Of a DNA stretch of 64,000 bases, positions 52,601-61,986 are shown piece by piece; position 1 is the stretch's first letter, and the number at the start of each line of letters is the position of its first letter. A program made the translations under genes and the position numbers. The notes under the pieces were generated by a model. It made no database searches and was not told where the DNA came from. It saw only the letters and a program-made list of their open reading frames with translations. The DNA comes from an uncultured Lachnospiraceae bacterium (lineage in GTDB: Bacteria > Bacillota > Clostridia > Lachnospirales > Lachnospiraceae), in assembly GCA_946557105.1 (NCBI GenBank), contig CAMNSZ010000002.1, forward strand, positions 186,001-250,000, given 5' to 3'.

Positions 52601-54955
52601 TTATTTTCGCTCGTCCAAATAAAGCTGTACTCTTCTCTGAATCACATCCGCCGTTTTGTCAAGCTCCTTTTGTCCTGCAAAATAATAGGCCGCCTCCTCT
52701 GAGACCATCTCCCAAATTTCTTCCGTTGCCTCTGATAACTGTACACAGCCATTCACATATGCAAGATACTCTTCAAGGTATGTTGTTCCGTCAGGCTTAA
52801 TTCCCACAACCTCTAGGATTCCGTCGCCTCTGTCAAAGTCCACCTCTGTATTATAATAAACCAAGGAGTTACTCAGCACGTCCTTTCTGACAGTACTCGA
52901 GCCCATTCCTCTCTGGTTATCTTCCTCAAAAAGATATCGGATATACTCTTGTATCATATCCATTTCCGCCGCCGCTTTGTTTACCACCATATATTCGCGG
53001 CAGTTCAGATAATTTCCACTGCTGCCGCTTGTAGGATAACCTACATAATAATAATCCTCTCCCAGATATTCCAGCTGCGTACTAAAGTCTGAAAGACCAA
53101 ACACAGTATCCGGATACGCTATGGCTCGTCCGTTATCTAACGCTTCCTTCAGCTCTCTCTTCTTTTCCTCATAGGAAACGGAGCCGTTCCCGTCTTGGTC
53201 TTCGTTACCTCCATATCGTTTTGACAATTCAAGGACTTTACGGAAAAGCTCAGAGTCAAAATAACATTCTCCTTTCTCGAAATCAACAAACGGAGAGTTT
53301 TTCACATCCTTCATGGCCATATAATACAAAATATTATCCGGCTGTCCTTCACCGGACGAGCCTGCAAATATAACCTCCAGATTCCCCTCGTTCTCTTCCA
53401 CCAGATGAACAAATTCCTCCACGGTCCACGTATTTTTATTCCATACGTTTTTTGAAACGAGAACCGTCTGGGATCTTACCGAATCTGCAAGCCCTACCAG
53501 CTTCCCGTCGATGGTTCCCGCCGCCAGAACCCCTTTAAATATTTGTTCCTCCGTCTCCTTGGGCAGAACTCCCGAGAGATCTGCCAGCACTCCCTTATCG
53601 GAGAGTATTTGTAAATCCTTTCGATCGACCAATAAAATCTCCGGCCCCTTTCCCGCCACTATTTCAGCCATAATCCTGTCGTGATATGCCTGCCACTGGG
53701 TCATATCCTCCGCTGTATCCTCCGACTCATATTTGATATTACAGGAAGGGTTTTTCCGGGAAAAGCCTGCTGCATGGGAGCCGAAATAGTCATCCCTCCA
53801 CCAGCAAATATCAGCAATGGTAATCTCATTGTCCACCTTTGGCGGCTCGTTCCCGAACTCATATAGACATACCTCCTTCCCGCTAAAATCCAAAAGGAAC
53901 AATGTTCCCTCCGAATTTGTCATACACATTTGCAGGGTGCCGTTTTCCCCAATTCCCGTACCCTTACACTTAAATATATTTTCCTTGACTCCCGTTTTTG
54001 CGTTCCAACGCACTATGGAATTTTTTCTGATATAATATATTTCCCCGAACTGGTTAATGCCATGCGATGATGCGTTTTCATAGACGCTTTCCGATAAAAT
54101 ACGTATACCGGGCTTTTCCGTATCATACCAAAACAAAATATTCTTTTTTTCCCTCACATTAGAAGCCATAAATATGGGAATTCCCTCCGGACTTTTCATG
54201 GAGCAGGCAACTTCCCCTTCATGTATTCCCATACCCTCCATAATATCTGCCAGCGCTCCCGTATTATCAATTACCCCCACGCGGGGAAGGTCTTGGTCAC
54301 AAACATATAAAAAGCCATTGTTATCGCACGTTATATCAACAAAAAAACCATCTTCGCCATAAATGATTCCCAGCTCCTTGAGCGCCGGATTAATATCCCT
54401 TATCTCCTGCACAGCTCCTTCATTGTTTATAAACACTGCATAAAAATGCTCCCATGCACTGTTGTCACTGTTAAATTCCGGATAAAAGGCGACCATTTTT
54501 CCGTCCCCGTACACCTGATACATTGAAATATAGAAGCCCGGGAGCTCGGGTATATCAATAGATATCTCTCTGTTTATCCTCTCCTTGGAATTTAAATCGT
54601 AGCTGTCCATATAATACCGGTGTTCTCCGGTTTCTTCTATAAAATAGAAGCTTAAAATATAAATTTTATCATTATAGAAATTAAAATTGCTCCGGTAGCG
54701 CCTGACGCTCTCGGACTTAAAATCAGGCTTCTGCACTAAATCTTCCTGATAATCAACTATATACACAAAAGCCCCGTCGGTTATATTCGATGGCTCTGCA
54801 AAATTAAGCGTCTGCCATTGAAGCCCTTCTTTCGGAAGCTCTTCGACCATATTTTCAACGTTCGTTTCCTGCTTTTCTGCGCATCCGGCAAACAAAATTG
54901 ATATCAGGCATACGAGGATTGTACATAATATCAAACACATGCCATTCCTTTTCAT
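52601..54955 (-). CDS. Large solute-binding lipoprotein, array member 1 (promoter-proximal)
   Basis: 784 residues, lipobox FAGC with C25. It shares the layout of the array (VGVIDNTGALADIMEGMG; MKSPEGIPIFMASNVREKK; KNPSCNIKYES; AEIVAGKGPEILLVDRKDL; LPKETEEQIFKGVLAAGTID) and ends RRVQLYLDERK. ATG 54953-54955 was chosen for AGGAG 9 bases upstream; the open frame extends 66 bases further with no site. As the first gene of a probable five-gene unit it should be made most. The upstream region has only a weak promoter match (TTTTTA, 17 bases, TAAAAT) just beyond the icd terminator. Confidence 0.87.
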   Translation of the reverse strand: MKRNGMCLILCTILVCLISILFAGCAEKQETNVENMVEELPKEGLQWQTLNFAEPSNITDGAFVYIVDYQEDLVQKPDFKSESVRRYRSNFNFYNDKIYILSFYFIEETGEHRYYMDSYDLNSKERINREISIDIPELPGFYISMYQVYGDGKMVAFYPEFNSDNSAWEHFYAVFINNEGAVQEIRDINPALKELGIIYGEDGFFVDITCDNNGFLYVCDQDLPRVGVIDNTGALADIMEGMGIHEGEVACSMKSPEGIPIFMASNVREKKNILFWYDTEKPGIRILSESVYENASSHGINQFGEIYYIRKNSIVRWNAKTGVKENIFKCKGTGIGENGTLQMCMTNSEGTLFLLDFSGKEVCLYEFGNEPPKVDNEITIADICWWRDDYFGSHAAGFSRKNPSCNIKYESEDTAEDMTQWQAYHDRIMAEIVAGKGPEILLVDRKDLQILSDKGVLADLSGVLPKETEEQIFKGVLAAGTIDGKLVGLADSVRSQTVLVSKNVWNKNTWTVEEFVHLVEENEGNLEVIFAGSSGEGQPDNILYYMAMKDVKNSPFVDFEKGECYFDSELFRKVLELSKRYGGNEDQDGNGSVSYEEKKRELKEALDNGRAIAYPDTVFGLSDFSTQLEYLGEDYYYVGYPTSGSSGNYLNCREYMVVNKAAAEMDMIQEYIRYLFEEDNQRGMGSSTVRKDVLSNSLVYYNTEVDFDRGDGILEVVGIKPDGTTYLEEYLAYVNGCVQLSEATEEIWEMVSEEAAYYFAGQKELDKTADVIQRRVQLYLDERK

Positions 54956-55058
54956 CTGTTCTTCTCCTATTAAAAGTCTAGAAATCAGATAACCCCACAG
55001 ACGGTCGGGCCTTCTTAACATCCGGTACTTCTATATTTTACTATAAATGCAATATGCT

Positions 55059-55117
55059 AAAAAGAAGCTAAAATCTTACAATTTCTTAATTTTTTTGTAA
55101 GATTTCAGCTTCTTTTT
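55059..55117 (-). terminator. Strong intrinsic terminator after icd
   Basis: 22-base arms, 55059-55080 and 55096-55117, with a single wobble position and a 15-base loop. The minus-strand right side ends in AGCTTCTTTTT. It lies 9 bases beyond the icd stop and isolates icd from the lipoprotein array. Confidence 0.85.
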
Positions 55118-55126
55118 AACAGTAAC

Positions 55127-56332
55127 CTACATATTATCAAATGTCTCTCTTATTGCCTTGATAAAATCCAGACTATTAAGAATCACCGGCTTTTCACAGG
55201 TAGAGATTAACGACAGACTTCTTGTCATTTTACCATCCTCCACAGTCTTAATACAAGCCTTCTCCAGCTTATCGGCAAACACGACAAGCTCCTTATTTCC
55301 ATCAAGCTCTCCTCTCTTACGCAGAGCGCCCGTCCAAGCAAAAATAGTCGCAATAGCATTGGTGGAGGTTTCTTCTCCTTTCAAATGCTTGTAGTAATGA
55401 CGCTGGACCGTGCCATGGGCCGCCTCATACTCGTATACACCGCTGGGGGAAACCAAAACCGAAGTCATCATGGACAAATCACCATAAGCGGTTGCAACCA
55501 TGTCGGACATCACATCACCGTCGTAATTCTTGCATGCCCATATAAAGCCTCCCTCTGAACGTATAACTCTTGCCACCGCGTCATCAATTAAGGTATAAAA
55601 ATACTCGATACCTAATTCCTCAAATTTGCTTTTATACTCTGCATCATATATCTCCTGAAAAATATCTTTAAAGGTATGGTCATATTTTTTGGAAATGGTA
55701 TCCTTAGTTGAAAACCACAAATCCTGCTTAGTATCAACAGCGTAACCGAAGCATGCCCTCGCAAAGCTGGAAATAGATTTCCGGGTGTTGTGGATGCCCT
55801 GAATAATTCCGGCTCCGTCAAAATTATGAATCAGCTCCCGGGTCTGCGTTCCATCCTCTGCGGTAAACACCAGCTCCGCCTTACCCGCACCCGGTACCTT
55901 AATCTCCGTATTCTTATAGACGTCGCCATATGCGTGGCGGGCTATGGTAATCGGTTTACTCCAATTCTTCACATAGGGAACAATACCTTTTACAAGAATA
56001 GGGGCGCGAAATACCGTACCATCCAAAATGGCACGTATTGTACCGTTAGGGCTCTTCCACATTTCCTTCAGGTTATACTCTTTCATCCTCGCCGCATTGG
56101 GAGTAATGGTAGCGCACTTTACGGCAACGCCATACTTCAAGGTTGCGTTTGCTGAATCCACCGTAACCTGATCGTTGGTCTGATTGCGGTATTCCAGCCC
56201 TAAATCGTAATATTCCGTCTTCAGGTCTATGTATGGTAACAGAAGCTCCTCCTTAATCATCTGCCAGAGAACTCTCGTCATTTCATCTCCGTCCATCTCC
56301 ACCAGAGGGGTTGTCATTTTAATTTTTTCCAT
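55127..56332 (-). CDS. icd: NADP-dependent isocitrate dehydrogenase (eukaryote-like type)
   Basis: 401 residues that oxidatively decarboxylate isocitrate to 2-oxoglutarate. It starts [21 protein letters not shown], the signature opening of type II (eukaryotic-like) NADP-IDH, with [20 protein letters not shown] for isocitrate binding (the SPNGTIR loop) and the [19 protein letters not shown] metal/substrate segment. It has its own promoter (56402-56430) and a strong terminator. Next to a Re-type citrate synthase gene it provides the oxidative branch to glutamate. Confidence 0.96.
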   Translation of the reverse strand: MEKIKMTTPLVEMDGDEMTRVLWQMIKEELLLPYIDLKTEYYDLGLEYRNQTNDQVTVDSANATLKYGVAVKCATITPNAARMKEYNLKEMWKSPNGTIRAILDGTVFRAPILVKGIVPYVKNWSKPITIARHAYGDVYKNTEIKVPGAGKAELVFTAEDGTQTRELIHNFDGAGIIQGIHNTRKSISSFARACFGYAVDTKQDLWFSTKDTISKKYDHTFKDIFQEIYDAEYKSKFEELGIEYFYTLIDDAVARVIRSEGGFIWACKNYDGDVMSDMVATAYGDLSMMTSVLVSPSGVYEYEAAHGTVQRHYYKHLKGEETSTNAIATIFAWTGALRKRGELDGNKELVVFADKLEKACIKTVEDGKMTRSLSLISTCEKPVILNSLDFIKAIRETFDNM

Positions 56333-56401
56333 GTCACATTTATCCTTTCATTTTAATAGTAAAACCGCTGCATTTAAAATCCCTATCCCGACAGTATGTT
56401 C

Positions 56402-56430
56402 AGTTTATCATATTTCCGGCTGTGGTTCAA
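56402..56430 (-). promoter_or_regulatory. icd promoter
   Basis: On the minus strand: -35 TTGAAC (56425-56430), 17-base spacer, -10 TAAACT (56402-56407) preceded by TGA (extended -10). About 70 bases before the icd ATG. No GntR-type palindrome is seen here. Confidence 0.5.
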
Positions 56431-56466
56431 TATTACGTTACGGTACGCTAAAGGTATTTGCGCTCT

Positions 56467-57153
56467 TTACTTTTGATATGCCTCATGAAGCCCGTTTTTC
56501 ACCATATTCCTGTAAGCGTTTATCATATGTTCATTGGCAAGCTTCTCCGCAAGACTTTCATCTCCCGCCTTTATTGCGTCCAAAATCTGCTCATGCTCCT
56601 CATTGGATTTCGGCCCCCTGCTTGCACTGGACAATGTCTTTTTTCTCACCCTGAGTACATATTGATGAAAATCCTTGAGCTGATGCTCTAAAATTTTACT
56701 GTCGCACGCTTCATATAAAATATCATGAAAACGGTTGTCCAACTCGGCCAACTGGTCCAAATGCCCCTTTTGGGCATGGAATTTTGCCAGATAGACATTC
56801 TCCTCCATTTCCTCAAGCTGCTCCTTTGTTATATGCTTTGTCGCCCAACGGGCGCACAATCCCTCAAGCAGGGAACGTATCATATAAATATCCTTTACAT
56901 CCTTTTCCGTAATACCTGTGACATAAGCGCCCTTATTTGGAATTATCTGAATAAGTCCTTCCAGCTCCAACTGCCTGAACGCCTCCCTGACGGGAGTTCT
57001 GCTGACGCCCATTTCCTCGCCTATTGCCACTTCCTTTAATTCCTCATACTCTTCGTATTTTCCGCTTAAAATATCTTCTCTCAGCTTATGAAACACACGC
57101 CCCCGCAGGGAGTACTTATCCGTAACCTCCTGCTTTACATCATAATTACTCAC
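56467..57153 (-). CDS. GntR family regulator (FCD/FadR-type)
   Basis: 228 residues: winged helix (about 15-80; ELKEVAIGEEMGVSRTPVREAF is the recognition region) and an all-helical FCD ligand domain (about 95-220) with the metal-binding Asp/His set (ELDNRFHDILYEACDS; EEHEQILDAIKAGD). Such domains often bind carboxylic acids, so citrate or a related acid is a fair guess. I chose GTG 57151-57153 because GGAG lies 5 bases upstream; another in-frame GTG at 57169-57171 has no site. It lies between the citrate synthase and icd genes, and the palindrome on the citrate synthase promoter matches this regulator class. Confidence 0.9.
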   Translation of the reverse strand: MSNYDVKQEVTDKYSLRGRVFHKLREDILSGKYEEYEELKEVAIGEEMGVSRTPVREAFRQLELEGLIQIIPNKGAYVTGITEKDVKDIYMIRSLLEGLCARWATKHITKEQLEEMEENVYLAKFHAQKGHLDQLAELDNRFHDILYEACDSKILEHQLKDFHQYVLRVRKKTLSSASRGPKSNEEHEQILDAIKAGDESLAEKLANEHMINAYRNMVKNGLHEAYQK

Positions 57154-57288
57154 AATATCTCCAATCTGCACATATAACCCGTGGCGTCCTTCCGGAAGGC
57201 AAACATCCGCATTTATTTAACCGACGTCACGACAATACGGCTTATTCATTCCATTCATTTCTATAACTGATTAACCGTCGCACCGAAC

Positions 57289-58701
57289 CTATTCGCCTAT
57301 TTTTATGTTTTTCTCCAGACATATACGGTTCAGACATGCAATAATCTCCTCATCGGTCAAAACCGTCACCCGACCCTGCGCATACTCCTCGTCCACCCAT
57401 TTTTTAATTTCCGCAACCAGCTCGGAATTCTTCTGCACCTGCTTTTCATCCCTTAGCTTGTAGTAGGTGTTAATCCAATGCGCAATCCCCGCAAGCCCCG
57501 AGGTATTGGAAACGGCGCAAAGTACCGGGCGGTTCAGAAATTTTTCCGTATCAAAAATATTATAAATTTCCTCGTTTTTTAACAATCCATCCGCATGTAT
57601 TCCCGCTCTGGTAACATTAAAGTTCTTGCCCACAAAGGGTGTTCTCTCAGGAATGTGATAACCGATTTCCGTCTCGTAATATTCGGCAAGCTCCGTGATT
57701 ACCCGCGTGTCCATTCCGCCTAAATCGCCCTTAAGCTGAGCGTACTCAAATACCATTGCCTCAAGAGGCGTATTTCCTGTCCTCTCACCGATTCCAAACA
57801 AAGAGGTATTTACCCCTGCGCAGCCGTAAAGCCACGCTGTGGTCGAATTGGCAACCGCCTTGTAAAAGTCATTATGCCCGTGCCACTCAATCAGCTCATG
57901 AGGCACTCCTGCATGAGTGTGAAGCGCATAAATAATTCCCTGAACGCTTCGTGGAATAACCGCTCCCGGATAATTTACACCGTATCCCATAGTATCACAG
58001 GCGCGCACCTTGATTGGAATATTATATTCCTTCATCAGCTTCATCAGCTCCAGACAGAAGGGCACTACATAGCCATAAATATCCGCTCTTGTAATATCCT
58101 CCAAATGACACCGCACGCTGATACCCTCCTCAAGGCAATCCCTGACAACGCTCAAATAATGCTCCATCGCCTGTTTTCTTGTCATTTTGAGCTTTAAAAA
58201 TATATGATAATCGGAGCAGCTTACTAAAATGCCCGTCTCCTTCATGCCGATTTCCTTTACCAGCTTAAAGTCCTCCTTGCTGGCTCGAATCCAGCTGGTG
58301 ACTTCGGGAAATTCGTATCCTCTCTCCATGCATTTATATACTGCATCCCTGTCCTTTTTGCTGTACAAAAAAAACTCACTGGCCCGAATCATACCGTTCG
58401 GTCCGCCCAACTTATGCAGATAATCATAAATTTTCACAATCTGTTCCGTAGTATATGGAGCTCTAGACTGCTGCCCGTCACGAAAGGTAGTATCCGTAAT
58501 CCATATCTCCCTTGGCATATTGTGGGGCACAATCCTGTCATTAAAGGGAATCTTAGGAATTTCCGAATAGGGAAACATATTGCGGAACACATTGGGCTTC
58601 TCCACATCATCCAATATGTACATGTGCTCTTCAATCTCTAAAAGATTATTTTTAGTATTCATCGTCACCGGACGATTTTGAAATATATCGTTATTTCTCA
58701 T
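57289..58701 (-). CDS. Probable Re-citrate synthase (isopropylmalate-synthase family)
   Basis: A 470-residue DRE-TIM metallolyase. Family motifs are ITDTTFRDGQQSR (68-80, substrate/metal) and EWHGHNDF (metal-binding HxH), with FGIGERTGNTPLE. It lacks the C-terminal LeuA regulatory domain. It resembles the protein of Clostridium kluyveri shown to be Re-citrate synthase, which is routinely misnamed isopropylmalate or homocitrate synthase. The icd neighbour, and the lack of any leu genes, support condensation of oxaloacetate with acetyl-CoA. Homocitrate or citramalate synthase remain possible. A near-consensus promoter with an operator lies upstream, giving a leader of about 57 bases. Confidence 0.8.
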   Translation of the reverse strand: MRNNDIFQNRPVTMNTKNNLLEIEEHMYILDDVEKPNVFRNMFPYSEIPKIPFNDRIVPHNMPREIWITDTTFRDGQQSRAPYTTEQIVKIYDYLHKLGGPNGMIRASEFFLYSKKDRDAVYKCMERGYEFPEVTSWIRASKEDFKLVKEIGMKETGILVSCSDYHIFLKLKMTRKQAMEHYLSVVRDCLEEGISVRCHLEDITRADIYGYVVPFCLELMKLMKEYNIPIKVRACDTMGYGVNYPGAVIPRSVQGIIYALHTHAGVPHELIEWHGHNDFYKAVANSTTAWLYGCAGVNTSLFGIGERTGNTPLEAMVFEYAQLKGDLGGMDTRVITELAEYYETEIGYHIPERTPFVGKNFNVTRAGIHADGLLKNEEIYNIFDTEKFLNRPVLCAVSNTSGLAGIAHWINTYYKLRDEKQVQKNSELVAEIKKWVDEEYAQGRVTVLTDEEIIACLNRICLEKNIKIGE

Positions 58702-58757
58702 CTTTTGACACGCCTTTCTTTCTAAGCAAAATTGGAACTATAGACATTTTGCATTAC

Positions 58758-58785
58758 CTCGTATAATTGTATACAATCATACGAG
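58758..58785. promoter_or_regulatory. GntR-type operator on the citrate synthase promoter
   Basis: A 28-base palindrome with 26 symmetric positions, centred on ATTGTATACAAT (58766-58777), flanked by CTCGTAT and ATACGAG. TTGTATACAA-type cores are typical FCD-GntR sites. It covers the -10 box and spacer of the promoter, so binding should repress. Confidence 0.75.
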
Positions 58786-58794
58786 ACATGTCAA
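58766..58794 (-). promoter_or_regulatory. Citrate synthase promoter
   Basis: On the minus strand: -35 TTGACA (58789-58794), 17-base spacer, -10 TACAAT (58766-58771), embedded in the operator palindrome. Confidence 0.8.
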
Positions 58795-58826
58795 TAGAAT
58801 TTACGAATTTCTTATATGGTAAAAAA

Positions 58827-58848
58827 GGGGCACTTCCAAAGTGCACCC
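58827..58848 (-). terminator. Intrinsic terminator after the subtilisin gene
   Basis: GGGGCACTT (58827-58835) pairs with AAGTGCACCC (58839-58848) around a CCA loop, with a bulge. On the minus strand the stem is followed by TTTTTT. It ends 8 bases from the subtilisin stop codon. Confidence 0.8.
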
Positions 58849-58855
58849 TTCACCC

Positions 58856-59749
58856 CTAACTTAACAGCCTTCTCACATCTACCATACCCCAGCCCTGCTT
58901 ATTCCACGCTTCCCCTAAGTCTCTGGCGCTAAAGGTAAGCTTCTGCCTAAGCTCCTCATTTGTCATCTGCGGATATTTCTGTAACGCAAGCGCAAGCACG
59001 CCCGAAACTATGGGCGCCGCCATGGATGTGCCGCTTTTCTTCGTATAAGCGCCTTTATTTAAAAAGGCATTACATGACAATATATCTGTTCCCGGTGCAA
59101 CAATATCCGGCTTTCGAGGTACTGCCCCGAAAGCTCCTCTTCCGGAATAGCTTTCGCACCTACGGGGATTATCCCTGCAAAACTCGCCGTCATGACAGCC
59201 TACGGTAATCACCTGTGTATTCACTCCTATAGCGGAAATAGAAGCCGATTTCGGACCCTTATTGCCCGCAGCGCACACCACTGTCACACCCTCCTGCCAT
59301 AAAATCTCAAGCTGCTCCTGCAGCGCCTTTTCCTTGTATGCTTCCTTCAGATTTCCGATTCCCACGGATATATTTAATATACGGATATTATATTGGGCGC
59401 GTATTTCCTCAATCCATTTAAGCCCGGCAAGCATATTCTCCGTACTGCCATCACCCTTTGCATCCAATACCTTTCCCACAACCAGCCTTGACGCCGGCGC
59501 TATGCCCCGGCAATTCCCGTTAGATAGCATTCCGCTTCCGCAAATAATTCCGCAGATATGCGTACCGTGTCCGCTGTCGTCATAAGGAAACCTTCTGTTA
59601 CCTACAAAATCCCGAAACGCAATTATCTTCCCAGTCAGGTCGGGGTGACTTGCAATTCCGCTGTCCAAAACAGCCACCGTAACTCCCTCTGAAGGTAAAG
59701 ACTGTATCAGCTCCAAAGAAACTCCCAATTGCTCTCTTACCCTTTGCAT
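58856..59749 (-). CDS. Subtilisin-like serine protease (S8) without signal peptide or propeptide
   Basis: 297 residues with the full catalytic triad: D29 (VAVLDSGIA), H61 (DDSGHGTHI) and S242 (KSGTSMAAP), plus the oxyanion Asn in CAAGNKGP. The protein starts about 20 residues before the catalytic domain, so there is neither an export signal nor an inhibitory prodomain. This is the layout of intracellular subtilisins. GGAG lies about 11 bases before the ATG. It starts 27 bases after an LRR membrane protein and is the last gene of that cluster, so a link to processing of those surface proteins is tempting; a cytoplasmic enzyme could not reach their exported parts without a non-classical route. 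Confidence 0.92.
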   Translation of the reverse strand: MQRVREQLGVSLELIQSLPSEGVTVAVLDSGIASHPDLTGKIIAFRDFVGNRRFPYDDSGHGTHICGIICGSGMLSNGNCRGIAPASRLVVGKVLDAKGDGSTENMLAGLKWIEEIRAQYNIRILNISVGIGNLKEAYKEKALQEQLEILWQEGVTVVCAAGNKGPKSASISAIGVNTQVITVGCHDGEFCRDNPRRCESYSGRGAFGAVPRKPDIVAPGTDILSCNAFLNKGAYTKKSGTSMAAPIVSGVLALALQKYPQMTNEELRQKLTFSARDLGEAWNKQGWGMVDVRRLLS

Positions 59750-59776
59750 AATAAAGACTGCTCCGGCATATACTTA

Positions 59777-61927
59777 TCATATTTTATGCCGGAGCAGCTT
59801 GTTGGTTCCTTGTTTTCTCAGGGCAAACCAAATGCCGATTATAAAAAGGGTTACAATCATCAACCACTTTACTATTAGCAGGGGCTGCTTTTGCAGAGAC
59901 GCTATCCTCCCCTCCTCCCCTTTCGGGGCGCTCATATTGACAATTCTGACATTTTCAGAGGATACTCCCGTTCCGTAAACGGCAATTAATGATACATGAT
60001 TGGTTTGGAATCGAACGGACTCCACGCCGTCCAGCAAAATAACCTCGCTGGCAATCAGCTCAAGCTGACCGTTCCTGTCCAACGCTGCCACTCTAAGCTC
60101 CTGTCCGCCAAACGCCTCCGGCACCGGCATGGTAACGGTAAGAAGCTGCCTTCCCAGTTTAGTCAAAGGAATATTGCTGCTGTCCGTAAGGCTTAAATCA
60201 TATAACACCGCCCCTTCGGGTATAGACGTTTGAAGATTTCTAAAAAATGCTTTCTCCATCTCACTGCTTTGTTCCACTCTTACGACCGCCAAGGTATAAC
60301 TCTTGTTTGCGCCGGTAAGACTTGCGGACATATTTTCCGCTCCGGTCACCGACACACCCGCATCCTCCGTACGCTCTCCGTAATTTCTGTATTTTTCATT
60401 GGAGAGCCTCTGTGCGGAGGCTTCATAAGTCATATCTGGCATTTCTCCCGAAAAGCTTAACTGTACGATATCGTCAAACGCTTTTAAACCGATTTCGACA
60501 ACGCCTGCCGGAAGCTTCAAATCAACCAGACTACAGTCTGCAAAGGCTCTGTCTTTAATTTTTTGCAAAGCTTCCCCGAGCGTAAGATTCTTCAACCCGC
60601 TGCAGCCCTCAAAAGCCCCCTCACCTACAACGAGAAGACTTTCCGGCAAAATCAGATTCTCCATTTCCGAATGGTTCATAAATGCCTCCGCAGCAATCAC
60701 TCGCACTCCTTCGGGAACTGTAACCTGTGCGGAATTTCCCCGATACGCCACCAAGACGCCGCCGCTTATCAGAAAATCACCGCTTCCTCCCTCGCCGTTT
60801 TCTAAAAAATTATCTACCCACAGAGTATGGGAAAATGCTTTTGGAGCCACATTCATTATGCTTTGAGGCAATTCAGCCTGCTTCAGAGCATCACAGTGAT
60901 AAAATGCACCGTAGCAAATATTTTCCACGCCGTCGGGAAGTGAAATATTCTCCACTAAGCTCCTTGCAAACGCAAACTGCCCTATTTCTACGATTCCTGA
61001 AGGAAGAGCTACGCTCCTAATCTCATTATTTCGATAATAGGCTTGGTCTACCACAAGCCTGCCGTCTACAATACTATACTTAGGTATACTCTCATGGGGT
61101 GACGTCAGCACGGTTTCGGTCAATGCCTTCTCACCCGGAGAATCCGTGCCTTCTGTTTTATCCGAACTAAATACTGTAGGACTTGTATTATCTATAAATA
61201 CTACCGCCTGATTACCTACCACCATCGTGCTTCCCAGCAGCGAAGAATTATCTTCATCAGATACGGGAGGTATACTTGGAATTGTAACTATAGGTATCTC
61301 CGGTTCGGGAGTGCTATCCGGTTCATTCGCCGGATAATCCGGCACATCCTCATATTCCGGCATTTCCTTCTGCTTTTCATAAAAATTCTCGGAATACTTA
61401 TCCGCAAAGCTTCCTTCTTCACAATGAAATACCAACTTACTGCAGCCGTCAAAGGCCGTATCATGAATACTGGTTACTTCCGGCGGAATGGAAATATTCT
61501 CCAGATTTACGCAATCTGCAAAAGCCTGAATTCCTATATTTCTGACATTACCGGGAATAGACATATCTTTAAGCCCCTGACACTTCGTAAATGCAAAGTC
61601 CCCCACCTCCGTGAGGCCCTTACCCAGAATAACCTTTTCCAGACTGTCGCAGCCCCAAAAGGCATAGGCTTCAATTTTCTTTACGGATTTAGGTAATACC
61701 ACCAGCTCGACGGAGGTATTGTTCTCAAAAGCTCCCTCTCCGATAATCTCTACGGTATCAGGAACAGACACGCTCTTCTCCGTGCCACGATACTTTACTA
61801 ATGTAGTTCCTTCCATTCTAAAATCGGAAGCAGATGTTGCAGCATCTACTTCCGATACCGGAAGCTGTGTAATAATAAGCGCTGTTATGATAAACAGAAT
61901 ACCCCAAAGCCTTTTATTTCTCTTCAT
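59777..61927 (-). CDS. BspA-type LRR surface protein with C-terminal membrane anchor
   Basis: 716 residues: signal peptide (about 1-29, ending VDAA), LRR_5 (BspA) repeats in two blocks (about 45-165 and 280-480; units such as IGEGAFENNTSVELVVLP), an acidic, Pro-rich linker (about 190-230), a beta-rich region, and a C-terminal transmembrane helix (WLMIVTLFIIGIWFAL) with a short basic tail. BspA-type LRRs are used for host-protein or glycan binding. GGAAG lies 5 bases before the ATG. It starts 59 bases after the sortase-substrate LRR gene and 27 bases before the subtilisin gene, so three genes form one unit. Confidence 0.88.
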   Translation of the reverse strand: MKRNKRLWGILFIITALIITQLPVSEVDAATSASDFRMEGTTLVKYRGTEKSVSVPDTVEIIGEGAFENNTSVELVVLPKSVKKIEAYAFWGCDSLEKVILGKGLTEVGDFAFTKCQGLKDMSIPGNVRNIGIQAFADCVNLENISIPPEVTSIHDTAFDGCSKLVFHCEEGSFADKYSENFYEKQKEMPEYEDVPDYPANEPDSTPEPEIPIVTIPSIPPVSDEDNSSLLGSTMVVGNQAVVFIDNTSPTVFSSDKTEGTDSPGEKALTETVLTSPHESIPKYSIVDGRLVVDQAYYRNNEIRSVALPSGIVEIGQFAFARSLVENISLPDGVENICYGAFYHCDALKQAELPQSIMNVAPKAFSHTLWVDNFLENGEGGSGDFLISGGVLVAYRGNSAQVTVPEGVRVIAAEAFMNHSEMENLILPESLLVVGEGAFEGCSGLKNLTLGEALQKIKDRAFADCSLVDLKLPAGVVEIGLKAFDDIVQLSFSGEMPDMTYEASAQRLSNEKYRNYGERTEDAGVSVTGAENMSASLTGANKSYTLAVVRVEQSSEMEKAFFRNLQTSIPEGAVLYDLSLTDSSNIPLTKLGRQLLTVTMPVPEAFGGQELRVAALDRNGQLELIASEVILLDGVESVRFQTNHVSLIAVYGTGVSSENVRIVNMSAPKGEEGRIASLQKQPLLIVKWLMIVTLFIIGIWFALRKQGTNKLLRHKI

Positions 61928-61986
61928 ATACTCTTCCAGTTCTTTTTACAGTTCCTTTTATTGCCTGTTTTTACGTAACCTTAGTA

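Noticed and set aside
57188..57199. CCTTCCGGAAGG palindrome upstream of the GntR gene
   Set aside because: A perfect but short palindrome with a core unlike FCD-GntR sites; it could arise by chance and no promoter aligns with it.
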